In this document: piece by piece, positions 49,406 through 61,440 of the stretch
Layout of the letters: each line of letters opens with the position of its first letter
Position numbering within the stretch: the stretch's first letter is position 1
DNA from: Terana coerulea
Taxonomy: Eukaryota; Basidiomycota; Agaricomycetes; Polyporales; Phanerochaetaceae
NCBI GenBank assembly: GCA_024811115.1
Contig: JAKOGH010000390.1
Location: forward strand, 124,001 to 188,000
DNA: 64,000 bases
Reading direction: 5' to 3'
Position numbers and translations under genes: made by a program
The notes under the pieces: model-generated
Database searches by the model: none
Told to the model about the DNA's origin: nothing
What the model saw: only the letters and a program-made list of their open reading frames with translations

Positions 49406-50677
49406 ATGAGCTCTGCACAAGCCCCAGTCACAGACCCAAATTACAAGGCGCCTCCGGGGCGGGTGGGCAACCTCACTGCCCAACAGCAGGAGGCCCTTGA
49501 CAAGCTGCGTGCGGAGGTCACGCAGGAGGGATGGTTCGTGCCAGAACGCATGGACGATCCTACATTACTCAGGTGCATACACAACAATTTGCGGGAGGGG
49601 GACAACCGCGTCTCGTCATACTGTCGTTCAAGGGATGGCAACAGTGCTAACTATTCTGAAATCTGCTGCAGATTTCTGCGGGCACGGAAATTTGACGTCA
49701 TCAAGGCAAAGGAGATGTTCAAGGCGGCGGAGGATTGGAGGAAAACATTCGGCGTCGAGGAAATTGTCGAGTACGTCGGGACATCACAGCATTACCTGGA
49801 TAACCTCTGACTGTCCGGTTTCTAGCTCCTTTGATTTCAAAGAGAAGGCTGAGGTCGACAAGTATTACCCACAATTTTATCACAAGACCGACATTGTGAG
49901 TCATCTCTTTCGGGCCGTCAGCTCAATTGCAGATGGTCTGTCTGTTGTCACTACTGGGAGCCACGTCGACGTCAGGATCCCCTTATATTCATTGTCACTT
50001 CTTGACTTCCGGTGCCAATACTCTCCTGGTATCCTTGACCCGCTATTGCAAGCGGAGACCTTGCTCTCAATCTCGTAGCGGACACTCGATCCGTTACTCT
50101 CCCCGCGCCTTGGATTTTTTTGCGGCATCGTCGCTGACCCGCCATGTTTTAGGATGGGCGGCCAGTGTACATTGAGCGTCTTGGAAAGCTTGACATTAAG
50201 GCCCTGTACGCTGTCACCACGATGGACCGACAGCTGAAACGTCTCGTCTTCGAGTACGAGCGCTGCCTCACACACCGCTTCCCCGAGTGCTCCAAGGCGA
50301 TCGGGCACCCCGTCGAGACCTCGTGCACCATCCTCGATCTCAGCGGCGTGTCCCTGACGAACTTCTACCGCGTCAAGGACTACGTCATGCAGGCGAGCTC
50401 GATCGGCCAGGACCGCTACCCGGAGACGATGGGCAAGTTCTACATCATCAACGCGCCGTGGGCCTTCTCCGCCGTGTGGTCCGCCATCAAGCCCTGGCTC
50501 GACGAGGTCACCGTTTCGAAGATCGACATCCTCGGCGGCTCGTACAAGGACAAGCTCCTCGCGCAGATCCCGGCGGAGAACCTGCCCAAGGACTTGGGCG
50601 GAAGCTGCAGCTGCGCGGGTGGATGCTCGCTTAGCGACGCCGGCCCTTGGCAGCACCAGGAGGAGGCCAAGGTGTAA
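49406..50677 (+). CDS. SEC14: SEC14, phosphatidylinositol/phosphatidylcholine transfer protein
   Basis: Exchanges PI and PC and primes PI4P signalling for Golgi export. Exons 49406-49572, 49672-49770, 49826-49895 and 50153-50677 give 286 residues. CRAL-TRIO N domain: LTAQQQEALDKLRAEV and LLRFLRARKFDVIKAKEMF; CRAL-TRIO lipid-binding domain: YYPQFYHKTDIDGRPVYIE, ETSCTILDLSGVSLTNFYRV, YPETMGKFYIINAPWAFSAV, FDEVTV-like WLDEVTVSKI and IDILGGSYKDKLLAQIP. The C-terminus adds a cysteine/glycine-rich CSCAGGCSLSD tail found in fungal Sec14. The third intron (49896-50152) is 257 nt, about five times the local norm. No frame breaks. Confidence 0.96.
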
Positions 50678-51019
50678 GAGCGCGCGTGAGGCACAGGCGT
50701 ATTACTTCGCGAGGCAGCCTCTCGGTGGTATGCTAGTTGGCAGGGTCGGTGGGTCGGAGAGGTGGATTGGACAGAAATGGGATGAACATTCTATATGATG
50801 TACTGTAGTAGTTTAATGCATTGGAGGCCGCTTAGTATCTGTCAAAGCTTTCGTCTGCGACTGTAAAGCTGGGTATGGAACTTATTACTAACAGTTACTT
50901 AAGTACTACACTCAGTCACGCTTCACGTGGGGACGACCTCGGTCACAATAAGTGACACGTGTGACACGTTCCGCACCGAGGGGAGGGCGTTCTAGCGAGC
51001 GTTGTATACACAGTCCTCC
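50678..51019. other. intergenic
   Basis: 342 bp between SEC14 and NDUFB7. The repeated GTGACACGTGTGACACG around 50951-50968 includes the E-box-like CACGTG; significance unknown. Confidence 0.4.
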
Positions 51020-51444
51020 ATGGCGTCGTCCACCACTGCTTCTCAGGAAGAGCTAAAGACGGCCAAGGTGCCCCTAGCATGGCGGGATAGATGCTCTGCG
51101 TATGTATTCATCCTCTGCTCAGCTTACATTCAACATTAATCATCAAAGGGTTGCTTTATACGTACAGCCTGCTTATCCCTCTAAACGTCTGCCGGAGGGA
51201 GAAGTCGTACCTGCCATGGGAATGCGAGGATGAGAAGCACATATATGAGAAGTGAGTCTTCTGTATCTTGCATTCCAGTCCTTTGCTTACACGCACTATG
51301 CTTCGTAGGTGCCAGTACGACGAGTGAGTAATTCGCCGCTCAAGCTCACCAAGGTTTACTCACATCTACAATTTGCACAGTTATATGCGTAGAATGAAAG
51401 AGCTCTCCCAGCGGAAAGCTGCCGCTGCTGAGGAGTCAGACTAG
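51020..51444 (+). CDS. NDUFB7: NADH dehydrogenase (complex I) B18 subunit
   Basis: Accessory subunit of mitochondrial complex I, on the intermembrane-space side. Exons 51020-51099, 51168-51251, 51309-51323 and 51381-51444 give 80 residues. The twin CX9C fold is explicit: CSALLIPLNVC and CEDEKHIYEKC, which in this family form two disulfides after import by the Mia40 pathway. The third exon is only 15 nt, with GT/AG sites on both sides and codon phase correct; it supplies the residues completing the second CX9C. Short charged C-terminus (MRRMKELSQRKAAAAEESD). Missed by length-based ORF scans. Confidence 0.92.
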
Positions 51445-51610
51445 CTGCCCATCCAGTATACCTGCTCGTCTGGAACCCTCGAATACTAGACTACCTGCAC
51501 TTCCATTTGCACATTCCATCCGCACGTACAACGCAAGATGTGTCATATTCATGTCTGAGTGGGGTGTATGCTCATTACTCGGCTATCTACGTGAACAGTC
51601 CACGATGCAT

Positions 51611-52612
51611 CTACACCGTCTTGCCCGTCCGCTCTCTCCACGTCCCAATCTCCTTCTGAACCCGCGCGACGACTTCCTCCGCAGTATTGGCCTTCCCAAA
51701 CGCCTCGACAAACTGCCCGTTGGGGTCCATGAAGTAGAAGAATATGGAATGGTCGACGAGGTAGTCGTCCGTGGGCTTCGCGTCTGGTGGTGTGGAGAAG
51801 TACACGCGGTACGACTTGCACGTCGCCTTCACGGTGTTGTAGTCGCCTGTGAGGCCTAGTAGACGTGGGTGGAAGTCTGAGACGTATCGCCGGACCTGTG
51901 CGACGGAGTCCCGTGCTGGGTCTACCGGAGATGAATATGGGCTGGACGATAGGTCCGTATTCCTTGTCTGCATGGCCCCTATAAGCAAACGAAGCAAAAG
52001 TTGGGGCGGATCAGGGCGCACCCAGGTCGTTTACTGCTGCGCTCATCTTGTCCAGCTCCTCAGGACAGATGTCCGGGCAGTTGGTGAAGCCGAAGTAGAT
52101 GAGGCTCCATTTTCCGAGCAAATCCTTCTCAGTGAACGTCTCGCCGGTATGGGTCGTCAAAATAAACGGACCACCGACGTTCGGTCGTCCGACTTGCTTG
52201 TCTTCGAGCTCCTTTTCTGCAATATGGTATAAGAAGGTTAGAATGATATCGTAGGCACATTCCACGTACGTTTGGCCTCCATGAGCTTCTGCTTCTCGTA
52301 CCGGAAGTACAGGAACAGTGCCACGCCTGTTCCAACGAACAATGCAGCAGCCTTTGGAGTAAAGACCTGCAGGATATTCCATAGGTAGTCAGTGTCCGGA
52401 AGGATGTCCGTGCATTCGCGACTCACTCCGACCGCGGCTTTGTCACGCCCGCCGCCTTCAGGCAGCGGCTGGGCGCGGGCGGGCGCCGTCGAGGATATTC
52501 CTCGTTTTGAACATTGCGGAATGGCGCGTGCTTGAATAGCTCTAGTGCGTGGTGCGTTTAGGCATGGCGAGGTTGCACACCGACGTGCTAGTCGAGGAGC
52601 AAAGGCAAGCAT
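51611..52612 (-). CDS. SCO1: SCO1, copper chaperone for cytochrome c oxidase
   Basis: Delivers copper to the CuA site of Cox2 in the mitochondrial intermembrane space. Exons 52612-52427, 52366-52270, 52216-52022 and 51967-51611. N-terminal presequence rich in arginine and alanine ([11 protein letters not shown]), a membrane helix ([15 protein letters not shown]), then the thioredoxin-like domain: [20 protein letters not shown] with the copper-binding CxxxC, ISVDPARDS, and [21 protein letters not shown] with the copper-binding histidine. One base too many lies in the CCGG at 51925-51928; removing it restores ISVDP and yields 277 residues. Gene intact otherwise. Confidence 0.93.
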
Positions 52613-52831
52613 CGGGTGTAGCGCCGCCGCTTCTGATCCGCTCCTACTTAAATATGGGTGGGCAGCTTCCGGCTAGTCTGGACCATTCTACTGCACCTTG
52701 GGCACCTTAGGCCTCAAACATCGTTCAGAAATCTATGCATAGCAAGAGAGCTGAAGACAAGGACCATAGTGCTACACATGCTGATCATATAAGACAACAA
52801 ACGGTATGCCAGTGATTGGTGTTCCTCCGAA

Positions 52832-54023
52832 TTACTTCTTGTCCTTACCCTCCTGCTCTCCCTGCTGCTTCATACTCATCTCAATAGCTCTTGCAATCGC
52901 TTCTTCCTCGCTCAAGTCCTCATCGCCATCCCCATGCTCCTGCATTTCGACATCTCGCTGTTCTGACATCTCCAACGCTTGTCTAAGCATCGCTTCCTCC
53001 TCATCTTCTGTTGGCTCGGCGGGAACAGTCTCGCCCGCGGATGCAGCAGGTGCTTCTGGAGCAGGAGCGCTTCCGGAGGGCGCGGCGCTGCCTGATGCGG
53101 CGGCAGCGGCCGCTTGCCGCGCTTGCTCCTCCTCCATGGACATACGCAGAGCCTAGCACCATACCGTGAGTATGTGTATTAGCATGCATACATGAAGTAC
53201 ACGCACCATAGCAAGCTCTGGGTCGAGGCTTGGGTCCACGCCAAACTCGTAGCCACCCGCCGCTCCTGCTCCCGATCCGGCTGCCGCTGATTCCGCGAGG
53301 ACTTCATCCGGGATACCGCGGTCACCAGCAAGAATGGCCGAAGAAACGATCATGTCGGATAGTAGATGCGGACCGGCTGGTATCGAGACCAGATGTCTAG
53401 GCGTATGTCATAGCATTAGCAGGCGAAAGCGTAGTGAAGGACAAAGATGTACGAGTTGTCTGATGATACGTTCTCGACGAACGCCTTCAGGACTGCATTG
53501 TAGGGCTCCTCGACTGCTTCGCCATATGCGACAATGTCCACAGCCACGCTGTTCTTCTTCAGCTTCTTGGCGAGGCGGACCATGGCCTTCTCGTCTGCAC
53601 CATCGCCGACCAGGGGCGAGCCGATGAACACGATGATGCGTTGTCGGAGGTTCTTGTTCTGCCGATGCTTGAGGGCGAGTTGTGCAACTGAGATGGCGGT
53701 GGGGATGTCTGCTGAGCCTCCAACTTTGGCGGATGCTGTGTGCAGGGCTTTCAGGATCTGGCCCTGTTCTTTCGAGTTTGTTGCAAGGACTTCAGGACTG
53801 CATGTTCAGTTAGTAGCATACTACTATACCAAGTCGGACATACAACGTACCCCTTCTCCGACATCGTCATCAAACCGACCAGATTCTCTGGATTTGAGTC
53901 AGTCTTTGCCTGGAAGACGGTGTTCACTGCGTCTGACTGCGCCTGAAACCTCGCGGGCTGGTAGTCACCATTCCGCATGTACTCGGAAGTGTCAATAATG
54001 AGCATAGTCGCTTCGAGCGGCAT
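52832..54023 (-). CDS. RPN10: RPN10, 26S proteasome ubiquitin receptor
   Basis: Binds polyubiquitin and joins lid to base of the 19S particle. Exons 54023-53851, 53797-53453, 53396-53207 and 53152-52832 give 342 residues. von Willebrand A domain: [25 protein letters not shown]-like [39 protein letters not shown] and [14 protein letters not shown]. Two ubiquitin-interacting motifs follow: [20 protein letters not shown] and [13 protein letters not shown], with a possible third at [15 protein letters not shown], each with the AL..S core. Low-complexity alanine/glycine/proline spacers separate them, and a KDKK tail ends the protein. No frame breaks. Divergent from the next gene, 491 bp away. Confidence 0.95.
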
Positions 54024-54514
54024 CTTGGTCTAGCTGTCGGTCGTAAATTGAGAAAATGAAGAAGTGCAGAGGAATGAGACGTTCAGTGAGAGTGCTGATC
54101 ACGTCCGAGTCGCTGACGCGTCGAAGAGCGCAGACGCCGGAGACGCGTTCAGTATCTGAAGCGCCCGTGGCGTCGCTTGGCGGCCTTGTGGCTGATGCAC
54201 CCGAATCCTTTTCATTTTCGCACACGACCTCGAAACTGTCGCCTCCACACCCTCGACGCCATAATAACGCTCTGCGCAGCGGCAGGTGGCCAAGGATGTT
54301 TCCTTGTTGCGAGGATCGCCCCTGCATCCGACCCAACGTCACAGCCTTCCCGTGCGCAACGTGCCGCACACGGCCCAGCCGCCCCGCAATCATGCCTCTA
54401 GAATAAAAGGGACTTTGACCTGGAAGCCGCCCGGCCTGGCCGGTCAGACTTCGGTATCCAGCCACATTTGCAACTCTGCTTGTCGACTTCTCGCTACCAC
54501 CACCAGCTACTGCT
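54024..54514. promoter_or_regulatory. divergent upstream region
   Basis: 491 bp between RPN10 and the small unknown gene. Several long ORFs here are antisense or random; no recognisable proteasome-type promoter box was found. Confidence 0.4.
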
Positions 54515-55249
54515 ATGGGTCGCTGGGCTGACGACTATGTGAGTGCGCTGTGGATGTCTCAAGTGGTCGTGTGCCTCTGACTGAAGTCTTACCGCCCCAA
54601 GTCTCATCTCCCCGCTGGGATGGAGCGTATTGGCTATGACTCAGACACCCAATGTTACACATTCCGCGACAACGACGGTTGCGTATACGAAGGTGGCCAA
54701 TCTGGTGGCAACCTTAGGTTGGTCTCACGTCCTTCTGCCGGCGAACAAGGTATGCTTTTGTCTTGACGCTGCCTGAGGAAGACTTTTGTATATTTATTTC
54801 GGAATATAGACGACGAGCCTATACGCATGATGCCCAACACACCCCGGCGGTCATCGAAGGCCGTGACCGGAACGCCCCTCACCCCCACGTCGCCGACGTC
54901 TTTCAGCGACTTCCTTCCTGCGCATCTCCTCGCGGGTGCGCCTCCTGTACAGCCCCCGCCGCGCCGTATGCCCACCATGAAACTGCAGTCGGCCGCCACT
55001 CTGCAGCGGTCTCAGACAAGTCCAGGGCGGGACAACTCCAAGCGGACGCTCTGGAACGTCGTCCGGAGTGCGACGGTCCCTGCGAGGATGCGCAATGTCG
55101 TCGAGAATGCGACGCGCAGCCGCCAGTCTGGCAGACCAGAAGATGGTCAATACGCGCGGCTGGACGAGAGGTCGGCACCCGCCGCCCGTCCTCGACCCCC
55201 AATACCTCGAGCGACTCCTGCCAGACATCCCAAGTCCCCAACCGCATAG
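54515..55249 (+). CDS. small conserved fungal protein of unknown function
   Basis: Exons 54515-54538, 54587-54749 and 54810-55249 give 208 residues. Recognisable feature: the N-terminus MGRWADDYKSY...LPAGMERIGYDSDTQCYTFRD, a short motif shared with a group of fungal proteins I remember only as hypothetical or loosely linked to LysM proteins; no LysM repeat is visible here. The rest is serine/proline/arginine-rich and probably disordered (PNTPRRSSKAVTGTPLTPTS; RATPARHPKSPTA), with several TP and SP pairs. No signal peptide or membrane helix. The third exon carries the disordered part. Function unknown. Confidence 0.65.
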
Positions 55250-56025
55250 AAACGCGAAATTCCTCCCTATGCTCTCATTCTTTCTCTCTTGCTGTATTTT
55301 TGGTACTGACGTCCGGAGTTGACTTGGCTACTGCGTCCTGCGGTGTGCTGTTTTCAAGTCAGCCTCCTGGCGCAGTATGGTGCGCGCGCTTTGTCTATCC
55401 TTCTTTATTGTATTCTACTTGGCACTAGGTGTACGGTGACTTTTGTATCCGTTCTTTGTGTCTGACATTGCGTTTGAGTTGTATCTTGTCTTGACCGTAG
55501 TTAATCCTTGGCTATGCATCGACGCCGGTCCCGCAGCCGAAGCGCGTGCACAGTTCTCTCAATTTTCCTTCGGACGCCGTTCCCTTTAGCATGTTCTTCT
55601 TGGCCTCGAATGTACTCAAACTCTGCGTAAAACGTATACTGAATTAATTATCATACTCTTGCCTGAGTTGCCATGTGTAATGCGTGGACGAAGGATCTGG
55701 AAAGAGAGCAGAAGTGCTCAGGAGCTTGCCCTAAAGTCGATCCGATAAGGAATTGATGTAGCATACCCTGGCGGCAGCACAGCTCATCGCCCTTTGCCCA
55801 AGCCCCTCATCGTTCGCCTCGTTCCGCAAGGTCAGTGAGACGGGCTGCTCGCAGTCTTGGACGTCCCGCAGCGCACGTACTGACTGCTTCCCATCATTTT
55901 CTTGTCCTGCTGCGCCGCCCGCACCGCTTTTGCCGGAACCCCCATATAATCTCGGGAACGCAACGTCACAGGGCATTCCCATCCATCTCCTCTTCTACGT
56001 CAACTCACTCAACTAGTACACTACA
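55250..56025 (+). promoter_or_regulatory. actin promoter region
   Basis: 776 bp. ATATAA at 55944-55949, about 80 bp before the start, and pyrimidine-rich sequence from 55975 to 56020 (CATCTCCTCTTC) fit a strong fungal promoter with a short leader. Confidence 0.45.
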
Positions 56026-57653
<1,628 letters not shown>

Positions 57654-58018
57654 GCGCGCGAAAACTGACGGAGGGATTAATGGATGTCGTCGATGCAGTA
57701 GAATGCAAACTCCTTACGCTACGCCACGCCGTCGGTCGCTTTTGTTACGTCTTCAGTGCATGCCTTTGGCCTATTAGTTTCTCACCCGCACACTCGGCTT
57801 GGGTGGGATGCGGTTTACATACATAGTTGAATGAAGAAATTGGAATTCTGTAACTCAATATACTTATTGGCCCAAGCCTTGAGTTGCGAATAATCGTGCG
57901 GAGCACGGAGCATTTTGTTTCGCTTGTGGTAGACTGCTGATGTACTGACCTTGCATAAAGCCACAGGTGTCGCCAGTCACCGGTAGTAGTAAAGAATAGA
58001 CCAAGCTCACGCGCAGGT
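57654..58018. other. intergenic, convergent 3' ends
   Basis: 365 bp between the stops of actin and CGI121; no further element seen. Confidence 0.45.
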
Positions 58019-58792
58019 TCATGTCATAACGCTTTTTGTTGCTACTGAGCTTATAACAATCTCGTCTACTACGGCACGTTCCCGTGTGGCGTCTTTGGAT
58101 GCCTCTCCGATAGCCCGCTCGTGGGTCAGCTTGTGGTACTGCAGGCAGGATGGGTAACGGGCGACACGGCGCGACTAAGAGGGTACAAGCGGTGCTCACC
58201 TTCTTCACCGACGGCCAGTCTGTGATGCGCGCTAGGGAGGACATCGGAGATACGGTTCCATGCACAACGGCCTTCATTTTCTCGAGCGCGTCGGGAATGG
58301 GGCGGTCTATCCGGATAACGAAGAGGGCCTTGGAGCCGTCGCTCACGCCATACCGTCTAAAGGCCTCGCTGATCTGGAAGCCAGGGACGAGTTACAAGGA
58401 TCGCGTGCGAGAGCAAAGAATCGTGACGTACGTTCGTGCTGGGATTCAGCGTCCAGAGGACCTCGGAGTGCACGGTCTTGGTGCGCAAGGAGCTTCGGGT
58501 AGCAGCTAATATTGCATGATACACAGCGGTCCGCAGGTGTAGCACGCTTGTGATCTACGTGTAAAGATCAGTCAGTATAAGGCATGCAGCTAGGGGCCAC
58601 AAAGCGCACCAGACGAGCGTCGATGAAGGCGAAGTTCACCGCTTCGCGTTCGGCGTCGCCTTCAGGACCGGGGGCCGTCGAGGCCGCCACGAGCCGTGTC
58701 TTCAGCGCCGCAGCATTGTCGACCTCGGAGAACAAAGCGACATGCACGCTCGCGTACTCCGAGGGGAACTGAGAGTAGTTGTAGACTTCCAT
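58019..58792 (-). CDS. CGI121: CGI121/TPRKB subunit of the KEOPS/EKC complex
   Basis: KEOPS makes the t6A base of tRNAs; Cgi121 binds the Bud32 kinase and tRNA. Exons 58792-58610, 58554-58432, 58373-58200 and 58138-58019 give 199 residues. N-terminal MEVYNYSQFPSEYASVHVAL; middle VNFAFIDARLITSVLHLRTA and HSEVLWTLNPSTNISEAFRR; then ALFVIRIDRP and the C-terminal KYHKLTHERAIGEASKD helix. The NPS/TNISEAFRRYG segment is the most conserved block of the family, and is only formed by splicing exon 2 to exon 3. No frame breaks. Divergent from the PDI gene with only 185 bp between start codons. Confidence 0.9.
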
Positions 58793-58977
58793 GAAATACG
58801 TCCGCGACCAAGAGCAGGACTGGCCGAAGCTGGCGTCTGCTTTCATGAATAAGTCTATGGGCGCCTCCGGACAGAGCCTCCGCCGCTTCGGCTTGGTGAC
58901 CACGTCTCGCTCCTTACACTCACACTCCCTCTGGTCAGAACATTCTTGGATACAGGTCGCATTGGCTTGTGCATCTC

Positions 58978-61157
58978 ATGCTGCTCTACACCCTCCTATC
59001 TAAGCTACCGTATACCCTGCTAATCACTTCCTTGACCCTCGCGGTCAGCGCATTACCGGTCGAGTCTCAGGCCACAGAGCTTACCGTGCTCAACCCATCC
59101 AACTTCAAGGACACAATCAAGGACGGAGTATGGTGTGTACCCACGCATTGCTGCATGACGTGTAGTCATCCAACAAACGTCCTTCCTGGCAGGTTCATTG
59201 AGCACTTCTCGCCGTATTGCGGCCACTGCCGCCGCTTCGCGCCTACATGGACGCAGCTCGTGGAGGAGACCCAAAAGCAAGCCGAACCCGGCATACAGCT
59301 CGCACAAGTGAACTGTGCTGTTGATGGCGGTATGTCTCGCTCCTGTCTCGTGTTGTCTGCGGCCGCTCATCCCTCAAGAGACCTGTGCAGAGAGAACAAA
59401 GTCTCGGGCTATCCCCAGATGAATCTCTACGAAGACGGCAAGTTCGTCGAGACTTTCACTAAACCAAGAGACCTCGAGATCCTCCAAGAATACATCTCCT
59501 CGCATGCACGCCGAAAGGCACCTCCAGCGATACCACCGCCCTCCGACGAAGTGGTAGTAGCCAAGTCCGAAACACCCATCCACCACGAAGTCTACAACCC
59601 CTCAGGAACCCTACTCACACTTGATGACAAGACCTTTGACGACGTCATTGGCAAGGGCCACGTCTTCGTGAAGTATTTCGCACCCTGGTACGTCTGCAGC
59701 GCTCCGCCCAGTAACTGCGCGCACAGGCTCACACGAGCACAGGTGCGGTCACTGCAAGAAACTCGCGCCTATATGGACGCAGCTGGCGACTCAGATGAAG
59801 GGGAAGGTCAACGTCGCGGAAGTCGACTGCGAGGCGCACGGCGCGATCTGCAGGAAGGAGGGCGTCACAGGCTACCCAATGCTGTTCTACTACGGCGAGA
59901 ATGGTGGCGGCAAGACCGAGTACACCGGCGGGCGCAAGCTGGAGCAGCTTAAAACATTCGCAGAGAAGGTGTCCGGGCCGTGAGTCGTTCGTGATGGTCA
60001 GTGCGCTCTGACTTGACTAAATGCGCTCATTATACATAGGGCCGTGCAGGAATTGCAGCCCGAAAATTTGGAAATCGAAGTCACCGCCCACCCTGTTCTC
60101 TTCCTCCTACTCCATCCTGCGTCTGACACCAAGTCCTACGTGAGTACACTGACACTTGCGCATGGCAGGCATGTACTCACTCGTTGCAGCACGCAACCGT
60201 CGAAGCATCCCACGGTCTCTTCGGATCGCCGCCCGTCTACACGTCCTCGTCGCCTTCTCTGTTTGCCCACTATCACATGGACCCAACGAAAGCAGTCGTA
60301 CTTGCTCTGAAGGACCACGATTCCACCGCACCAGCCGCCTGGACACCCTTAGAAGCCTTCAGCGGCACGTCCGATACGCTAGGCAAATGGGTACGCCCCC
60401 GCCCCCCTCATGTCTCACTATATTCGCACTCTGACCTCTTCCTTTCTCGTGCCTAGCTCATCCGCAACCGCCTGCCCACCTACCTCGAGCTCGACGCGGA
60501 CTCCTTCCAGGAGGTCATGAACGCGCCGCACAAGCCGCTCGTCGTGCTCGCGACGGGCACGAAGGCCGCGCTGCCCGACGTCGCGCGCAACCTGAAGGCC
60601 GTCGCGCAGCAGTGGAAGGACAGCAAGCGCCCCGGTGACGTCGTCCTCGCGTGGATGGATGCGGAGCGGTGGGCGAGCTGGCTGAAGAGCATGTATGGCA
60701 TCGCGGCGGACGCGGGGCCGCGGGTCGTGATTGCAGACCATTCAGTGAGTCGCGTCTCATCTGTAATACCAGCAGAGGCTGATGAGGCGTAGCGACTGGT
60801 GTACTACGACAAAGACCAATACGGCGGCGAGATACAGTTGACGTATCCCAGCATCTCGTCGGCTATTCAGGGTGCTCTCGCAAAGACGATAGCGTACAAG
60901 CATTCTGAAAATATCGTAGAGCGACTCGCTCGGGTACGTCCTCGCCCTGTCTTCGTTCTTGTCGTCGCACTCATCTCCTCGCGCAGTACATCAACCACCA
61001 GCTCGTCAGCGTGGAGACCTTCGTCTCCGCCCACCCATGGGGGATCACGTTCTTCGTCATCGCAGCCGTCGTGGCTGTCGCCCTCATCATCAAGCGTATC
61101 CTGGCCGACGATGCGGCGCAGATGGACGACTACTCGCGGAAGGCCCGTCTCGATTAG
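58978..61157 (+). CDS. membrane-anchored protein disulfide isomerase (two thioredoxin domains)
   Basis: Exons 58978-59132, 59193-59329, 59381-59687, 59743-59979, 60040-60139, 60190-60390, 60457-60744, 60793-60933 and 60987-61157 give 578 residues. Signal peptide (MLLYTLLSKLPYTLLITSLT..VSA); first thioredoxin domain with FSPYCGHCRRFAP, in which proline replaces the usual tryptophan before CGHC; second domain with WCGHCKKLAPIW; two further thioredoxin-fold domains without active cysteines; and a C-terminal membrane helix (TFFVIAAVVALALIIKRIL) followed by a short cytosolic tail ending KARLD. The layout is that of TMX3/Eps1-like ER foldases. It lacks KDEL, as expected for a membrane-held form. 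Start at 58978 gives the best signal peptide. No frame breaks. Confidence 0.92.
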
Positions 61158-61440
61158 GTATCCAGTTTAAATATATGAATTGAGCTGGGTGGGGCTCTCG
61201 TGGGGGGTTCGTGATGTATTATGTCCGTATTTATACACTACAATTACTCTACATGAAGCACAAAGCGTGAGGGTCTCCGGCGCGGGGCACCAAATATCCC
61301 AGGATGCGTAAGATAGCGTGAACGTAGACGTGGAGCGTAAGGTAGACATGGCCAGCAGATAACGTAACGACAGCAAAGCAATGGGCACAGCGAAAGCGCT
61401 CCGGAAGCGCACGGCGGATCGACGAAGAGGGTTTCTTTTT

